Below are positions 24,759-33,641 of a stretch of DNA of 42,694 bases, piece by piece. This DNA is from Aeromonas eucrenophila. GTDB taxonomy: Bacteria; Pseudomonadota; Gammaproteobacteria; Enterobacterales; Aeromonadaceae. The DNA lies in the NCBI RefSeq assembly GCF_000819865.1, contig NZ_CDDF01000004.1:1-42694 (forward strand), in the 5' to 3' direction. The translations under genes and the position numbers were made by a program. Position 1 is the stretch's first letter, and each line of letters opens with the position of its first letter. The notes beneath the pieces were generated by a model. It was not told the DNA's origin. It did not search any database and was given only the letters and a program-made list of their open reading frames with translations.

Positions 24759-25775
24759 ATGAAATACCTAGTAGTACAAACCAAACAGATAGGGGACGTG
24801 CTGATCTCCACGGCCCTTTGCAACAATCTCAAGCAGAACGACTCCGCCGGGGAAGTTCACTATCTGGTCATGGATTACTGCGCGGGCATGGCGGAGGGTA
24901 ACCCTAACATCGACAAGCTGATCGTCATCGAGAAGGCGCGTCGCAACGAGTGGGGCTACATGAAGGCGCTGCTGCTGGGGATCCGCCGCGAGCGTTATGA
25001 CGTGGTAATCAACAGCCAGGGTCAGATGATAGGTCTGCTGACCTGCCTGCTGTCGGGGGCCAAATTGCGCATAGGCTTCGACTCCTTCCCCTGGCGACTC
25101 GGCCACAACCGCATAGTGCGGTTTCGAAAAGACACTGAACATCAGGGCAATAGCACCCTGGTCGACGATCGCTTCGCCCTGCTTGCCCCCCTCAAACTCG
25201 CCCGGGAGGATCGCAACTACTATCTCTGGCTGAGTGAAGAAGAAAAACAACGGGGACGCGAGGCCCTGCTGGCCGCCGGCATCGACTCTGACAGACCGCT
25301 GATCGCCATGGGGGTCAACTCCCTTGGCCACTACAAGCGCTGGCCCATCGGCTGCTTTGCCAAGGTGGCGCAATGGCTGATCGAAGAGCACAACGCCCAG
25401 ATCCTGATCTACTGCGGGCCGGGGGAAGAGGAGTACAACCGGGGCCTGAAACCGCTGCTACCCGAAGCCCTGCAGGCCAGCGTGTTCGATCGGATTCAGA
25501 CTCGCTCGGTGCGGGAGCTGGTCGGACTCTTCGCCCATAGCCAGCTGTTCGTCGGTAACGACACGGGCCCGCGGCACATGGCGCAGGCGCTGGACATACC
25601 GCTGCTGACCATAGTTTCCCCCCTGGGCCACTCGGCCATCGCCAACCCGCTCTCCCACCCCCGCTATCAGTTCATCGATACCGACCATCAGGATCCCGAG
25701 CAGGAAATCCTGAACGTGCAGGAAAGGCTGGCCACATTCTGGGCTGAAATTGACATAGCTCACGACAAGGTATAA
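24759..25775 (+). CDS. Glycosyltransferase family 9, LPS heptosyltransferase-like
   Basis: The 338-residue protein has the GT9 fold of ADP-heptose:LPS heptosyltransferases: N-terminal KQIGDVLISTALCNNLK and C-terminal nucleotide-sugar site FVGNDTGPRHMAQALDIP. It probably adds a heptose to the LPS inner or outer core on the cytosolic face of the inner membrane. GAGG lies about eight bases before the ATG at 24759; the reading frame is open further upstream but crosses the PTS terminator. I cannot tell which heptose it adds. It lies at the edge of a core LPS locus, followed by a cut-off reading frame and AT-rich DNA. Confidence 0.87.
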   Translation: MKYLVVQTKQIGDVLISTALCNNLKQNDSAGEVHYLVMDYCAGMAEGNPNIDKLIVIEKARRNEWGYMKALLLGIRRERYDVVINSQGQMIGLLTCLLSGAKLRIGFDSFPWRLGHNRIVRFRKDTEHQGNSTLVDDRFALLAPLKLAREDRNYYLWLSEEEKQRGREALLAAGIDSDRPLIAMGVNSLGHYKRWPIGCFAKVAQWLIEEHNAQILIYCGPGEEEYNRGLKPLLPEALQASVFDRIQTRSVRELVGLFAHSQLFVGNDTGPRHMAQALDIPLLTIVSPLGHSAIANPLSHPRYQFIDTDHQDPEQEILNVQERLATFWAEIDIAHDKV

Positions 25776-26110
25776 ATGAGCGGCTATGAAAATATGTCTC
25801 GCCAGTAACGAAGTTAACGGGCTAGACCTTTAGTTAATTACTGGTGTGGTCACTCCACATGAAAATAGGTTTCACCACTATATGCTATGGCTGGATGATT
25901 TTTGTACTCGGCACCATCCATAGATTAAAGCTATTTAACCATAATAGCTTATTCTGTCTCAATCTATTAAAGCGAAGTAGATTAGATTCGTTTAATTAAA
26001 TATACTATATTTATTTTTATTGTGGTATCGCGCCTAATGAATTCCTTCACAAAATATAATATATCCATTTTAAATCACACTCTATCTATTTTACCTATTA
26101 TTAAATAATA
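25776..26110. other. AT-rich junction with a possible glycosyltransferase remnant
   Basis: About 335 bases without a complete gene. Immediately after the heptosyltransferase, positions 25786-25833 encode 15 residues (MKICLASNEVNGLDL-stop) whose start resembles the N-terminus of many GT-B glycosyltransferases. After about 25830 the DNA becomes strongly AT-rich and no frame is open. This looks like the edge of a replaced or inserted segment. Confidence 0.45.
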
Positions 26111-27031
26111 TTAATTTTTCAAACCTCGTTGCTTATGTCTTAAGGAATGAGATAGTGATGACTTCCTGATGATAGCCAAGAGTAACTTAAACCGGGCTGG
26201 GTTTTTACATGATTTGATTAGTTCTTTGGTAATAAATCTAAATTTAAGGGCTCTTGCTGATATATATTTATAGTTTTTATCAAAGAAGTAAAATAAAGAC
26301 CTATAAAATTCTATTTCTATTTCTATATTTCTATTCGTACTTCCACCACCATAGTGGATTATTTTTGCATCTGGAACAAAAAAGATATTCATTTTTTCTT
26401 TTTTCATTCTAATGCAGATATCCTCTTCCTCACAGTAAAGGAAAAAATTAGGATCCAAACCTCCAACTTTAAAATAATCAGACGCTCGGAAGAACATTGA
26501 TGCTCCACTGCCCATTTGGACACTAAATGGAGTTTTATATTCCTTTTTCCTATCCATATATTCTGATGGTTTTAACATTCGACACAACCCGTCACCCAAC
26601 CACTGATTAGCTACTGATGGTAAATAGGCAAAGGATGGATGATATCTACCATCTTTATCATACTGAGATGGTATACACAGCGACACATCTGGATTATCCT
26701 CCATGAATGAATGAAGTATGCCAAGCGCATGCTCATCAACTAGAGTATCATTATTAAGAACAAATATGTATTCCCCTTTTGCTTCAGATATTCCAAATAT
26801 ATTTCCGAGAGCAAATCCGAAATTAAAACCATTTTCTCTATAATGTATTTTACCATTATTTTTAACATTCAAGTAGTCAATAATAACACCACGTTCATCT
26901 GCGTTTGAATTGTTATCGACCAGTATTATTTCATAATTTTGATATGAACCACTCAATATACTGTTAATACAGTCTATTGTATATTTAGATGAGTTGTAAT
27001 TTAAAATTACAATTGAAATAGAAACCCCCAC
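26111..27031 (-). CDS. Glycosyltransferase family 2 (AT-rich, probably acquired)
   Basis: A 306-residue GT-A glycosyltransferase: SIVILNYNSSKYTIDCINSI at the N-terminus, the nucleotide-binding LVDNNS, and a DXD-like NND in FVLNNDTLVDE, plus FFLYCEEEDICIRMKK. It resembles rhamnosyltransferase-like enzymes of O-antigen or core synthesis, but the sugar cannot be told. The start is GTG at 27031 with AGAGGGG eight bases before it. Sampled lines here have about 23-38% G+C against roughly 60% in the window, and codon use is AT-ending, so recent transfer is likely. It follows waaL in the same direction, 94 bases later. Confidence 0.85.
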   Translation of the reverse strand: MGVSISIVILNYNSSKYTIDCINSILSGSYQNYEIILVDNNSNADERGVIIDYLNVKNNGKIHYRENGFNFGFALGNIFGISEAKGEYIFVLNNDTLVDEHALGILHSFMEDNPDVSLCIPSQYDKDGRYHPSFAYLPSVANQWLGDGLCRMLKPSEYMDRKKEYKTPFSVQMGSGASMFFRASDYFKVGGLDPNFFLYCEEEDICIRMKKEKMNIFFVPDAKIIHYGGGSTNRNIEIEIEFYRSLFYFFDKNYKYISARALKFRFITKELIKSCKNPARFKLLLAIIRKSSLSHSLRHKQRGLKN

Positions 27032-27125
27032 GCGACACCCCTCTAATTTCTATGACTACATAATTAAGTTAACTACACTCAAAAATTTTATAGCTTCCTT
27101 GTTTAACGTCATTAATTTAATTATT

Positions 27126-28403
27126 TCACTCGCTTTGATTTTTATTGAAAACGATGGATACAGCTATGACTAAGGATGAAACAAAGAAAGTAATGCCAGA
27201 ATTGTGACCAAAAAACGCCTGACTGAGACAGTAGTCTATCGATGAAAAAATGGTCACTATAACCAACGCAGCCCCACAATGCACATCATCATTATGGGGT
27301 TGATACAAACGCTTTTTTACCAAAAATAGGGGAATAAGCATCATCAACAGCAGCATACCAAGACCAACGATACCTCGTTTTGCCATTTCATCAAGGAATT
27401 GGTTATGGGCATGGGAATTGAAGTCATAGATAAACTGGCTGATCTCACCACGAACCAACTGCGCCTTCTGAGACTCCCTAACCCCATGATTTCCCCAGCC
27501 AAATAACGGCTTTTCAGTAAAGCTCTGCCAAGCACTCTGCCAAAGCTGAAGCCTGACACCAAGGGAGGTATTTAGGTTAGTCTTGTCGATATATTGGCTT
27601 ATATCATTCTGAGCCAGCTCTATCCGTGCCTCGACACCACTCTGTGGTTGAACCACAAAGAAAGCGCCACACAGCAGGACACTCACGACCATCGCAAGAG
27701 TACTCTTACGATAGAGAGATTCTTTGAACAACATCACGATGGTAAACAAAATGATGGGTAACAGTACCCAACCACCACGGGTGCCAGAGAGGAAACTAGC
27801 CCCCATTCCAGCACAGGTACCCAGCACCATAAAGAATGAGAAGAGAAAATTTCTCTTCTTTTGAGCCCAAAGTAAACCACAGAGGCAGAAGAGGCCAAGC
27901 GACATGGCTATGTTACCACTTTGAATTGGCATCACATCATCAAATGCCCGTGCATAGCCCAATACAAATTTATCATAAATGGCGATGCCAAATGCTAGAA
28001 GTGCTCCGACACCACAACCTGATAATAGAGAAGGAAGACGTACCGGTGTGCTCGCCAATAGGGGAATCATGACGACTGCCATCACAGCTCGACTAGCCCT
28101 GTCAATTTCGCTTATCTTGCCTCCGTCCAACCAAACAGAGAGCGCCATGACGATAAAATAGAGTAGCAAACCCAGTCCAATGAGTTTGAATTCACGGCCT
28201 AATCCCCATGTAGAACGTTTCATACCGATAAAGAAAAGGCTTGCCAGCAATAGCAGACCAGGACCATACGAGTAGCCACTTGGCACAGCCAGCGCCAAAG
28301 CACCAAACAGAAAAGCTGACAACTGAACCAACAGCGATAACACCCGATCATTACGTGGCCAAAAAGAACTCTGATTAACTGACGGATCTATTTTCAACGG
28401 CAT
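27126..28403 (-). CDS. waaL: O-antigen ligase WaaL
   Basis: WaaL joins O-antigen from its undecaprenyl carrier to the lipid A-core at the periplasmic face of the inner membrane. The 425-residue protein has about 10-12 membrane spans and the large periplasmic loop near the C-terminus with the conserved arginine/histidine region (FGWGNHGVRESQ, then NSHAHNQFLDEMAKRGIVG). Family similarity is low overall, as usual for WaaL. The ATG at 28403 is 19 bases after the WahA stop; a longer reading would overlap wahA. G+C content is intermediate, lower than wahA. Confidence 0.85.
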   Translation of the reverse strand: MPLKIDPSVNQSSFWPRNDRVLSLLVQLSAFLFGALALAVPSGYSYGPGLLLLASLFFIGMKRSTWGLGREFKLIGLGLLLYFIVMALSVWLDGGKISEIDRASRAVMAVVMIPLLASTPVRLPSLLSGCGVGALLAFGIAIYDKFVLGYARAFDDVMPIQSGNIAMSLGLFCLCGLLWAQKKRNFLFSFFMVLGTCAGMGASFLSGTRGGWVLLPIILFTIVMLFKESLYRKSTLAMVVSVLLCGAFFVVQPQSGVEARIELAQNDISQYIDKTNLNTSLGVRLQLWQSAWQSFTEKPLFGWGNHGVRESQKAQLVRGEISQFIYDFNSHAHNQFLDEMAKRGIVGLGMLLLMMLIPLFLVKKRLYQPHNDDVHCGAALVIVTIFSSIDYCLSQAFFGHNSGITFFVSSLVIAVSIVFNKNQSE

Positions 28404-28422
28404 GTTTTTCTCTACCACTACA

Positions 28423-30183
28423 TTATTTCCTGAATACGTAATTACCCCGGATCTTGCGCCACAGCCCGAATGCATCGGTGCGGGGGAAGATGGCGATCCG
28501 GCGGATCTGGAACGGATCCTGGTGCATGGCCCTGGGGCCGCTGTTGGTAGCTACCGCGTAGCGATAACCGGCGGCACTGGCTTGTTTTTTGGCGTCGTCG
28601 TTCAGATCCCCATAGGGGTAAGCGAATGACAGGAGTGAATGGCCAAGCAACTGTTCCAGCCTCTCCTTGTTGGCGCGGATCTCGTGGGCCTGAGCTTCGG
28701 GGGCGAGCGTGCTGAGACGCGGATGGGTCAAGGTATGCCCCCCTATCTCCACATGCCCCGAAGCCACCAGCGCCTTGATCTCGTCGCCATTCATCAGCGC
28801 CACCGGGGTATCGGGGTGGGTCGGATGCTCCACATCCCAGCGATTGTGATCCTCGCCGGTCACTATGTACACCACGGCTTTGTAACCATATTTTTCCAAC
28901 AGCGGCAGCATGCGGGTCAGGTTGTCCCGATAGCCGTCGTCGACGGTGATCATCAGGTACTTCTTGCCGTACTGCAGCCGGTGAATGAAGCCCTTGTCCG
29001 CCAGATCCCGGAAGGTCAGGGTCTCGTAGCCGAGCCACTTCATCAGCTTCAGGTGTTTCTCGAACATGGCAATCGGCATCCAGGTACCATGCACCCCCTT
29101 CTCGCTGTCCTGCTCGATGAAGCGGTGATACATGATGACCGGCATCTCCCGGCGCAGGGTCTCCACCACGGCATCCTGATAGACGCACTCCAGCTCGGAG
29201 ACAACCCCTTGCAAGCCGTACTCATCCTGAATGCGCAGGCGAATCGCCTCCGGCACCTCCTTGCTGGCTAGCGCCTCGGCGATCAGCTGCTTCAGGACGG
29301 CAAAGTCGATCGCCAGATCCTTGGGGCCTATGTCGCCGAAGTTGCTGGCCAGCGCCTCGGCCAGGTTGGACTCGGTGACCAGGCCTATGGCCTTGGCCTC
29401 GCCGATGGCGAAGGCAGGGCGGCCACACAGCAGCGCCTCCATTGCCACCCGACCGGCACCTATCACCAGATCGCAGTTGGCCAGCAGGGCGGGCACATCG
29501 TCCACGTAACCCACGAACTCGGCTTTTTCCTTGAATCGGGCGAAGCGTTCCGGCACCTGGGTACCGCTGACGATCCGCACCCGATAGGCGTCCAGATCCA
29601 GCACCTCGTCCAGCAGACGGTAGCAGAGCTCCCCCTTGGGACCGCTCAGCCGACCTATGATGGCGATCACCGGCTTGGGGTTGGCCGGTGCCGGCACGGG
29701 CTGGAACTGATCGGTCTCGATGCCGTTGCGCAGCACCTGCACCTTGGCCGGATCCACCCCCAGGTTGTCGATGATCTGGTGGGCAATGTCCTCGCACACC
29801 GCCACCGCCCGGTAACCGAGTGCATGGAAGGCCTTGCGCGACGCGTGCACCGGCTGACGGCCGTGCACAGTAGTGATCATGGGCGTGCCGGTGAGCTTGC
29901 AGGCCACGTAACTGCTCCAGCCGGAGGCGCGCGAATGAGCGTGCACCAGTTGGATATGGTGTTTCTTGATGAGATAGATGAGGTAAAACACGTGCCAGAA
30001 GCGGCGCAAGATGCTGCGCTTGTTGAAACGCAACTTGAACACGGGCCCCTGGGTGGGCTTGGTCAGGGTGTCAGAAACATAGAAAACGTTGTGACCACGC
30101 CGGGTCAGCTCGTTACCGACCGTGGTGGCATAGACCTCAGCTCCCGTCACTTCGAGCTGGGAGAGTGCCATCAATATATTCAT
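28423..30183 (-). CDS. wahA: Bifunctional GlcNAc transferase / deacetylase WahA
   Basis: A 586-residue fusion. Residues 1 to about 345 are a GT4-type GT-B glycosyltransferase (VHAHSRASGW, VLRNGIETDQF, IIGRLSGPKGE, GRVAMEALLCGRP). Residues about 347-586 are a CE4 polysaccharide deacetylase with D415-D416 in TVDDGYRDN, H483 and H487 in GGHTLTHPRLS, and the FAYPYGD block. This is the arrangement described for WahA of Aeromonas hydrophila and A. salmonicida, which adds GlcNAc to the outer core heptose and deacetylates it to GlcN. It lies between hldD and waaL in one direction, 49 bases after hldD. The match to WahA is from memory of its domains and context. Confidence 0.88.
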   Translation of the reverse strand: MNILMALSQLEVTGAEVYATTVGNELTRRGHNVFYVSDTLTKPTQGPVFKLRFNKRSILRRFWHVFYLIYLIKKHHIQLVHAHSRASGWSSYVACKLTGTPMITTVHGRQPVHASRKAFHALGYRAVAVCEDIAHQIIDNLGVDPAKVQVLRNGIETDQFQPVPAPANPKPVIAIIGRLSGPKGELCYRLLDEVLDLDAYRVRIVSGTQVPERFARFKEKAEFVGYVDDVPALLANCDLVIGAGRVAMEALLCGRPAFAIGEAKAIGLVTESNLAEALASNFGDIGPKDLAIDFAVLKQLIAEALASKEVPEAIRLRIQDEYGLQGVVSELECVYQDAVVETLRREMPVIMYHRFIEQDSEKGVHGTWMPIAMFEKHLKLMKWLGYETLTFRDLADKGFIHRLQYGKKYLMITVDDGYRDNLTRMLPLLEKYGYKAVVYIVTGEDHNRWDVEHPTHPDTPVALMNGDEIKALVASGHVEIGGHTLTHPRLSTLAPEAQAHEIRANKERLEQLLGHSLLSFAYPYGDLNDDAKKQASAAGYRYAVATNSGPRAMHQDPFQIRRIAIFPRTDAFGLWRKIRGNYVFRK

Positions 30184-30199
30184 GCAAGCGTATCCGATC

Positions 30200-30223
30200 G
30201 ACGGGCGGCCAGGGCCGCCCGTC
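30200..30223 (-). other. Hairpin between hldD and wahA
   Basis: An 11-bp perfect GC stem (GACGGGCGGCC / GGCCGCCCGTC) with a two-base loop. No T-run follows on the minus strand, so it is not a plain terminator. It may reduce or stabilise wahA expression relative to hldD. Confidence 0.6.
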
Positions 30224-30232
30224 AGGAGGGGA

Positions 30233-31192
30233 TCAAGCCCGGTTCAACCAGGCCATGTAATCGGCCACGCCTTCGGCCACCGTCTTGAACTCGCCGTCAT
30301 AACCGATGCCACGCAACTTGGTGAGATCGGCCTGGGTGAAGCTCTGGTAACGACCCTTCAGGTGATCCGGGAAGGGAATGTATTCGATGGCGCCCTGCTG
30401 GTGATGCTTGATCACGGCCTCGGCCACGTTCTGGAACGGCTCGGCCCGGCCGGTGCCGCAGTTGAAGATGCCGGAGTGCTGCGGATTCTGCCAGAACCAG
30501 AGGTTCACCTTGCAGACGTCGTCCACATAGATGAAGTCGCGCATCTGGCCGCCATCCGGGAAGCCGTCACAGCCTTCGAACAGCTTGGGGTTGCCGCCCT
30601 GCTTCACCTGGGTGTTGAGGTGGAAGGCGACGGAGGCCATGGAGCCCTTGTGCTGCTCACGCGGGCCGTAGACGTTGAAGTACTTCAGGCCGACGACCTG
30701 GGAGTCGATCTCCGGCAGCCAGCGGCGCACGTACTGATCGAACAGCTGCTTGGAGTAGCCGTAGACGTTGAGCGGCTGCTCGAATCGCGGATCTTCGATG
30801 AAGTTGTCGTTGCGTCCGCCATAGGTGGCGGCGGAGGAGGCATAGATGAACGGAATTTCCCGCTCGATGCAGTAATGGAACAGATCCTTGGAGTACTCGT
30901 AGTTGACCTCCATGATGAACTTGCCATTCCACTCGGTGGTCGCGGAGCAGGCGCCTTCATGGAAGATCACCTCGATGCCGCCATCCCACTCCTCGAATTC
31001 GTCGCCGGAGACGATGCGCGCCTGGAACTCGTCCTTATCCATGTAATCGGCGATGGTGAGATCGACCAGATTGACGAACTTGGTGCCGTCAGTCAGGTCA
31101 TCGATGACCACCACATCGGTCCGTCCTTGAGCGTTCAGCTGCTTGACCAGATTGCTGCCGATAAAGCCAGCACCGCCAGTTACTACGATCAT
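30233..31192 (-). CDS. hldD: ADP-L-glycero-D-manno-heptose-6-epimerase HldD (RfaD)
   Basis: HldD makes the activated heptose used for LPS inner core. The 319-residue protein is an NADP-dependent extended short-chain dehydrogenase: [11 protein letters not shown] at the start, SSAATYGG, and YGYSK as the Tyr-Lys pair. [13 protein letters not shown] and [12 protein letters not shown] fit the family. GAGG lies nine bases before the ATG at 31192; an upstream ATG adds 41 unrelated residues. It heads the leftward hldD-wahA-waaL-GT2 group and diverges from a TetR-type regulator. Confidence 0.96.
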   Translation of the reverse strand: MIVVTGGAGFIGSNLVKQLNAQGRTDVVVIDDLTDGTKFVNLVDLTIADYMDKDEFQARIVSGDEFEEWDGGIEVIFHEGACSATTEWNGKFIMEVNYEYSKDLFHYCIEREIPFIYASSAATYGGRNDNFIEDPRFEQPLNVYGYSKQLFDQYVRRWLPEIDSQVVGLKYFNVYGPREQHKGSMASVAFHLNTQVKQGGNPKLFEGCDGFPDGGQMRDFIYVDDVCKVNLWFWQNPQHSGIFNCGTGRAEPFQNVAEAVIKHHQQGAIEYIPFPDHLKGRYQSFTQADLTKLRGIGYDGEFKTVAEGVADYMAWLNRA

Positions 31193-31338
31193 GGAGTTTG
31201 CCTCGCGTACGTTGATGGCCCCGTGTGACTGCTTGTTAAAGCTGTGTATAGTGGGCCAATTTGAAATTGCCGAAAAGTTTATCACGGGCCGCAAGGGGAT
31301 TCGACCTTGATGCACAGGGCCCGGCAGAGGGATCAGCG

Positions 31339-31983
31339 ATGAAAACCAGAGACAGGATCATTCACAGCGCCACCGAGCTGTTCAACGATCAGGGTGAACG
31401 CAACATCACCACCAACCACATTGCCGCCCATCTCGGCATCAGCCCAGGCAACCTTTATTACCACTTCCGCAATAAAGAAGACATCATCCACTCCATCTTC
31501 GATCAATATGCCCGCCACCTGAGCGACAGCTTCACTCCGGCCCGCAGCAACGAGATCAAGCTGGAAGATCTGATGGGCTACCTGGACGCCATCTTCTATC
31601 TGATGTGGCAGTTCCGCTTCTTCTACGCGAATCTGCCAGACATCCTCAGTCGCGACGAACCGCTGCAACAGAAGTACCTCAAGGCCCAGGAGCAGCTGCG
31701 CGCCTCCGTGGTTGCCCTGCTCAGGAGCCTGCGCGAGGGCGGCATCATAGACGTCAGCGATGACGACCTGCCGGATCTCGGCCAGACCATCAAGATGGTG
31801 GTGACCTGCTGGATCCCGTTCCAGATAGCCCAGGCGCCCGCCACCCGCATCACCAAGCCACTGCTCTATCAGGGGGTCCTGCGGGTGCTGTTCCTGCTGC
31901 GTCCCTATGTGCAGCCTCAGGTTGCCGAACAGATCCACCAGCTGGAGCAACATTACCATCAGCTGGCCCAACCAGCTGGGTGA
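31339..31983 (+). CDS. TetR/AcrR-family transcriptional regulator
   Basis: A 214-residue one-component regulator. The N-terminal helix-turn-helix domain (about 1-50) reads [17 protein letters not shown], then [20 protein letters not shown], a textbook TetR pattern. The C-terminal domain is helical, with an aromatic-rich segment ([16 protein letters not shown]) and a second hydrophobic stretch. GAGGGA lies about seven bases before the ATG at 31339. It is divergent from hldD and may control it, itself or neither; no clear palindrome was found in the 146 bases between. Ligand unknown. Confidence 0.9.
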   Translation: MKTRDRIIHSATELFNDQGERNITTNHIAAHLGISPGNLYYHFRNKEDIIHSIFDQYARHLSDSFTPARSNEIKLEDLMGYLDAIFYLMWQFRFFYANLPDILSRDEPLQQKYLKAQEQLRASVVALLRSLREGGIIDVSDDDLPDLGQTIKMVVTCWIPFQIAQAPATRITKPLLYQGVLRVLFLLRPYVQPQVAEQIHQLEQHYHQLAQPAG

Positions 31984-32064
31984 GATCTGTTTCACAATTG
32001 TTGAATATCAGCACAATAATTTGAATTTCAGCGAACCTATTACAGTAAAATGTTGCCTACCCTA

Positions 32065-32329
32065 GGGCCTGTCGACATTTCGTCACGACCGCGACGGTGT
32101 CAGTTTTTGCGCATCGCGAGGCGCGAGACACGAAGTTTGGTCGTTCAAATGAGTTGTCGAGAAACGACGTTATGCGCAAGAAATTGACCCGTCCCTACGG
32201 GTTGCACGGCAAATCAGGCCATGCGTTGTTGCAGGACTTGCCAAGGGGATGGCCATTGCCGGCGCCCTGCGCCTAGCCTGGCGTCATTTGTCGTAGCAAC
32301 GCGGCTTGCGACGAAACGTCAACAGACCC
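32065..32329. mobile_element. MITE-like element with terminal inverted repeats and TA flanks
   Basis: A 265-bp non-coding element. Its ends are a 20-bp inverted repeat, GGGCCTGTCGACATTTCGTC on the left and GGGTCTGTTGACGTTTCGTC read inward on the right, with three mismatches. Both sides are flanked by TA (32063-32064 and 32330-32331), as expected for the TA duplication of IS630/Tc1-mariner elements. It has no transposase frame. It sits 36 bases before the kbl ATG, between kbl and AT-rich DNA that could hold the older promoter. Confidence 0.8.
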
Positions 32330-32365
32330 TAATTTCCCAGCCGAAATAGCTAATGAGGACCGAGG

Positions 32366-33556
32366 ATGTCTAACGGATTCTATCGTCACCTGAGCGAGCA
32401 GCTCGAGCAGGTCAAAGCGGAAGGCTTGTACAAGCAGGAACGCATCATCACCTCGGCTCAGCAGGCCAGGATCGCGGTGGGCGGCGAGCAGGTACTGAAC
32501 TTCTGTGCCAACAACTATCTGGGGCTCGCCAATCATCCTGAGCTGATCAAGGCGGCCCATGAGGGGCTCGATAGCCACGGCTTCGGCATGGCCTCGGTGC
32601 GCTTCATCTGCGGCACCCAGGATCAGCACAAGGTGCTGGAGCAGAAGTTGTCGACCTTCCTCGGCACCGAAGACAGCATCCTCTACTCCTCCTGCTTCGA
32701 TGCCAACGGCGGCCTGTTCGAGACCCTGTTTGGCGCCGAAGACGCCATCATCTCAGATGCGCTCAACCACGCCTCCATCATCGATGGCGTGCGACTGTGC
32801 AAGGCGAAACGCTACCGCTATGCCAACAACGACATGGCCGAGCTGGAGGCCCAGCTCAAGCAGGCCAATGCCGATGGCGCCCGTTTCAAGCTGATCGCCA
32901 CCGACGGCGTCTTCTCCATGGACGGCGTCATCGCCGACCTGAAATCCATCTGCGATCTGGCCGACAAGTACGATGCCCTGGTCATGGTGGATGACTCCCA
33001 CGCGGTCGGCTTCATCGGCGAGAACGGCCGCGGCACCCACGAATACTGCGGCGTGCTGGACAGGGTCGACATCATCACCGGCACCCTGGGCAAGGCCCTC
33101 GGTGGCGCCTCCGGTGGCTACACCTCCGGCAAGAAAGAGGTGATCGACTGGCTGCGTCAGCGCTCCCGTCCCTACCTGTTCTCCAACTCCCTGGCACCGT
33201 CCATCGTCTCCGCCACCATCAGGGTGATCGACATGCTGGCCGAGGGCCACGCCCTGCGTGCCAGCCTGAAAGAGAACAGCAACTACTTCCGCACGCGCAT
33301 GAGCGCCGCCGGTTTCACCCTGGCCGGCGCCGATCACGCCATCATTCCGGTGATGCTGGGGGATGCCAAGCTGGCCTCCGAGATGGCGAGCCGCATGCTG
33401 GCCGCCGGCATCTACGTGGTGGGCTTCTCCTTCCCCGTGGTGCCCAAGGGGCAGGCCCGCATCCGCACCCAGATGTCCGCCGCCCACACCCGCGAGCAGC
33501 TGGACAAGGCGATCGACGCCTTCATCCGCATCGGCCGTGAACTCGGCGTGATCTGA
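32366..33556 (+). CDS. kbl: Glycine C-acetyltransferase (2-amino-3-ketobutyrate CoA ligase)
   Basis: Kbl cleaves 2-amino-3-ketobutyrate with CoA to glycine and acetyl-CoA, the second step of threonine catabolism after Tdh. The 396-residue protein is a PLP enzyme of the alpha-oxoamine synthase family; the PLP lysine is K243 in [13 protein letters not shown], and [11 protein letters not shown] contains the cofactor aspartate. GAGGA lies about seven to ten bases before the ATG. A MITE ends 36 bases upstream, so the promoter must lie in or across that element. tdh follows after an 85-base gap with a hairpin. Confidence 0.97.
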   Translation: MSNGFYRHLSEQLEQVKAEGLYKQERIITSAQQARIAVGGEQVLNFCANNYLGLANHPELIKAAHEGLDSHGFGMASVRFICGTQDQHKVLEQKLSTFLGTEDSILYSSCFDANGGLFETLFGAEDAIISDALNHASIIDGVRLCKAKRYRYANNDMAELEAQLKQANADGARFKLIATDGVFSMDGVIADLKSICDLADKYDALVMVDDSHAVGFIGENGRGTHEYCGVLDRVDIITGTLGKALGGASGGYTSGKKEVIDWLRQRSRPYLFSNSLAPSIVSATIRVIDMLAEGHALRASLKENSNYFRTRMSAAGFTLAGADHAIIPVMLGDAKLASEMASRMLAAGIYVVGFSFPVVPKGQARIRTQMSAAHTREQLDKAIDAFIRIGRELGVI

Positions 33557-33563
33557 TTGAAAC

Positions 33564-33581
33564 GGGGCCGATATCGGCCCC
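33564..33581 (+). terminator. Intrinsic terminator between kbl and tdh
   Basis: GGGGCCGAT / ATCGGCCCC is a perfect 18-base palindrome, followed by ATTTTTTGC. It lies 7 bases after the kbl stop and within the usual kbl-tdh operon, so it may act as a partial terminator or, because a perfect palindrome with no spacer loses pairs in its loop, as an attenuator. Confidence 0.75.
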
Positions 33582-33641
33582 ATTTTTTGCACTCTCTGCT
33601 GTGCCCACAGAACCCTGCGCAGCGCCTTGAGGAAGTCTGTC

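Noticed and set aside
28404..28475. Longer WaaL starting inside the wahA gene
   Set aside because: It would overlap the end of wahA and the added residues are not membrane-like or similar to WaaL.
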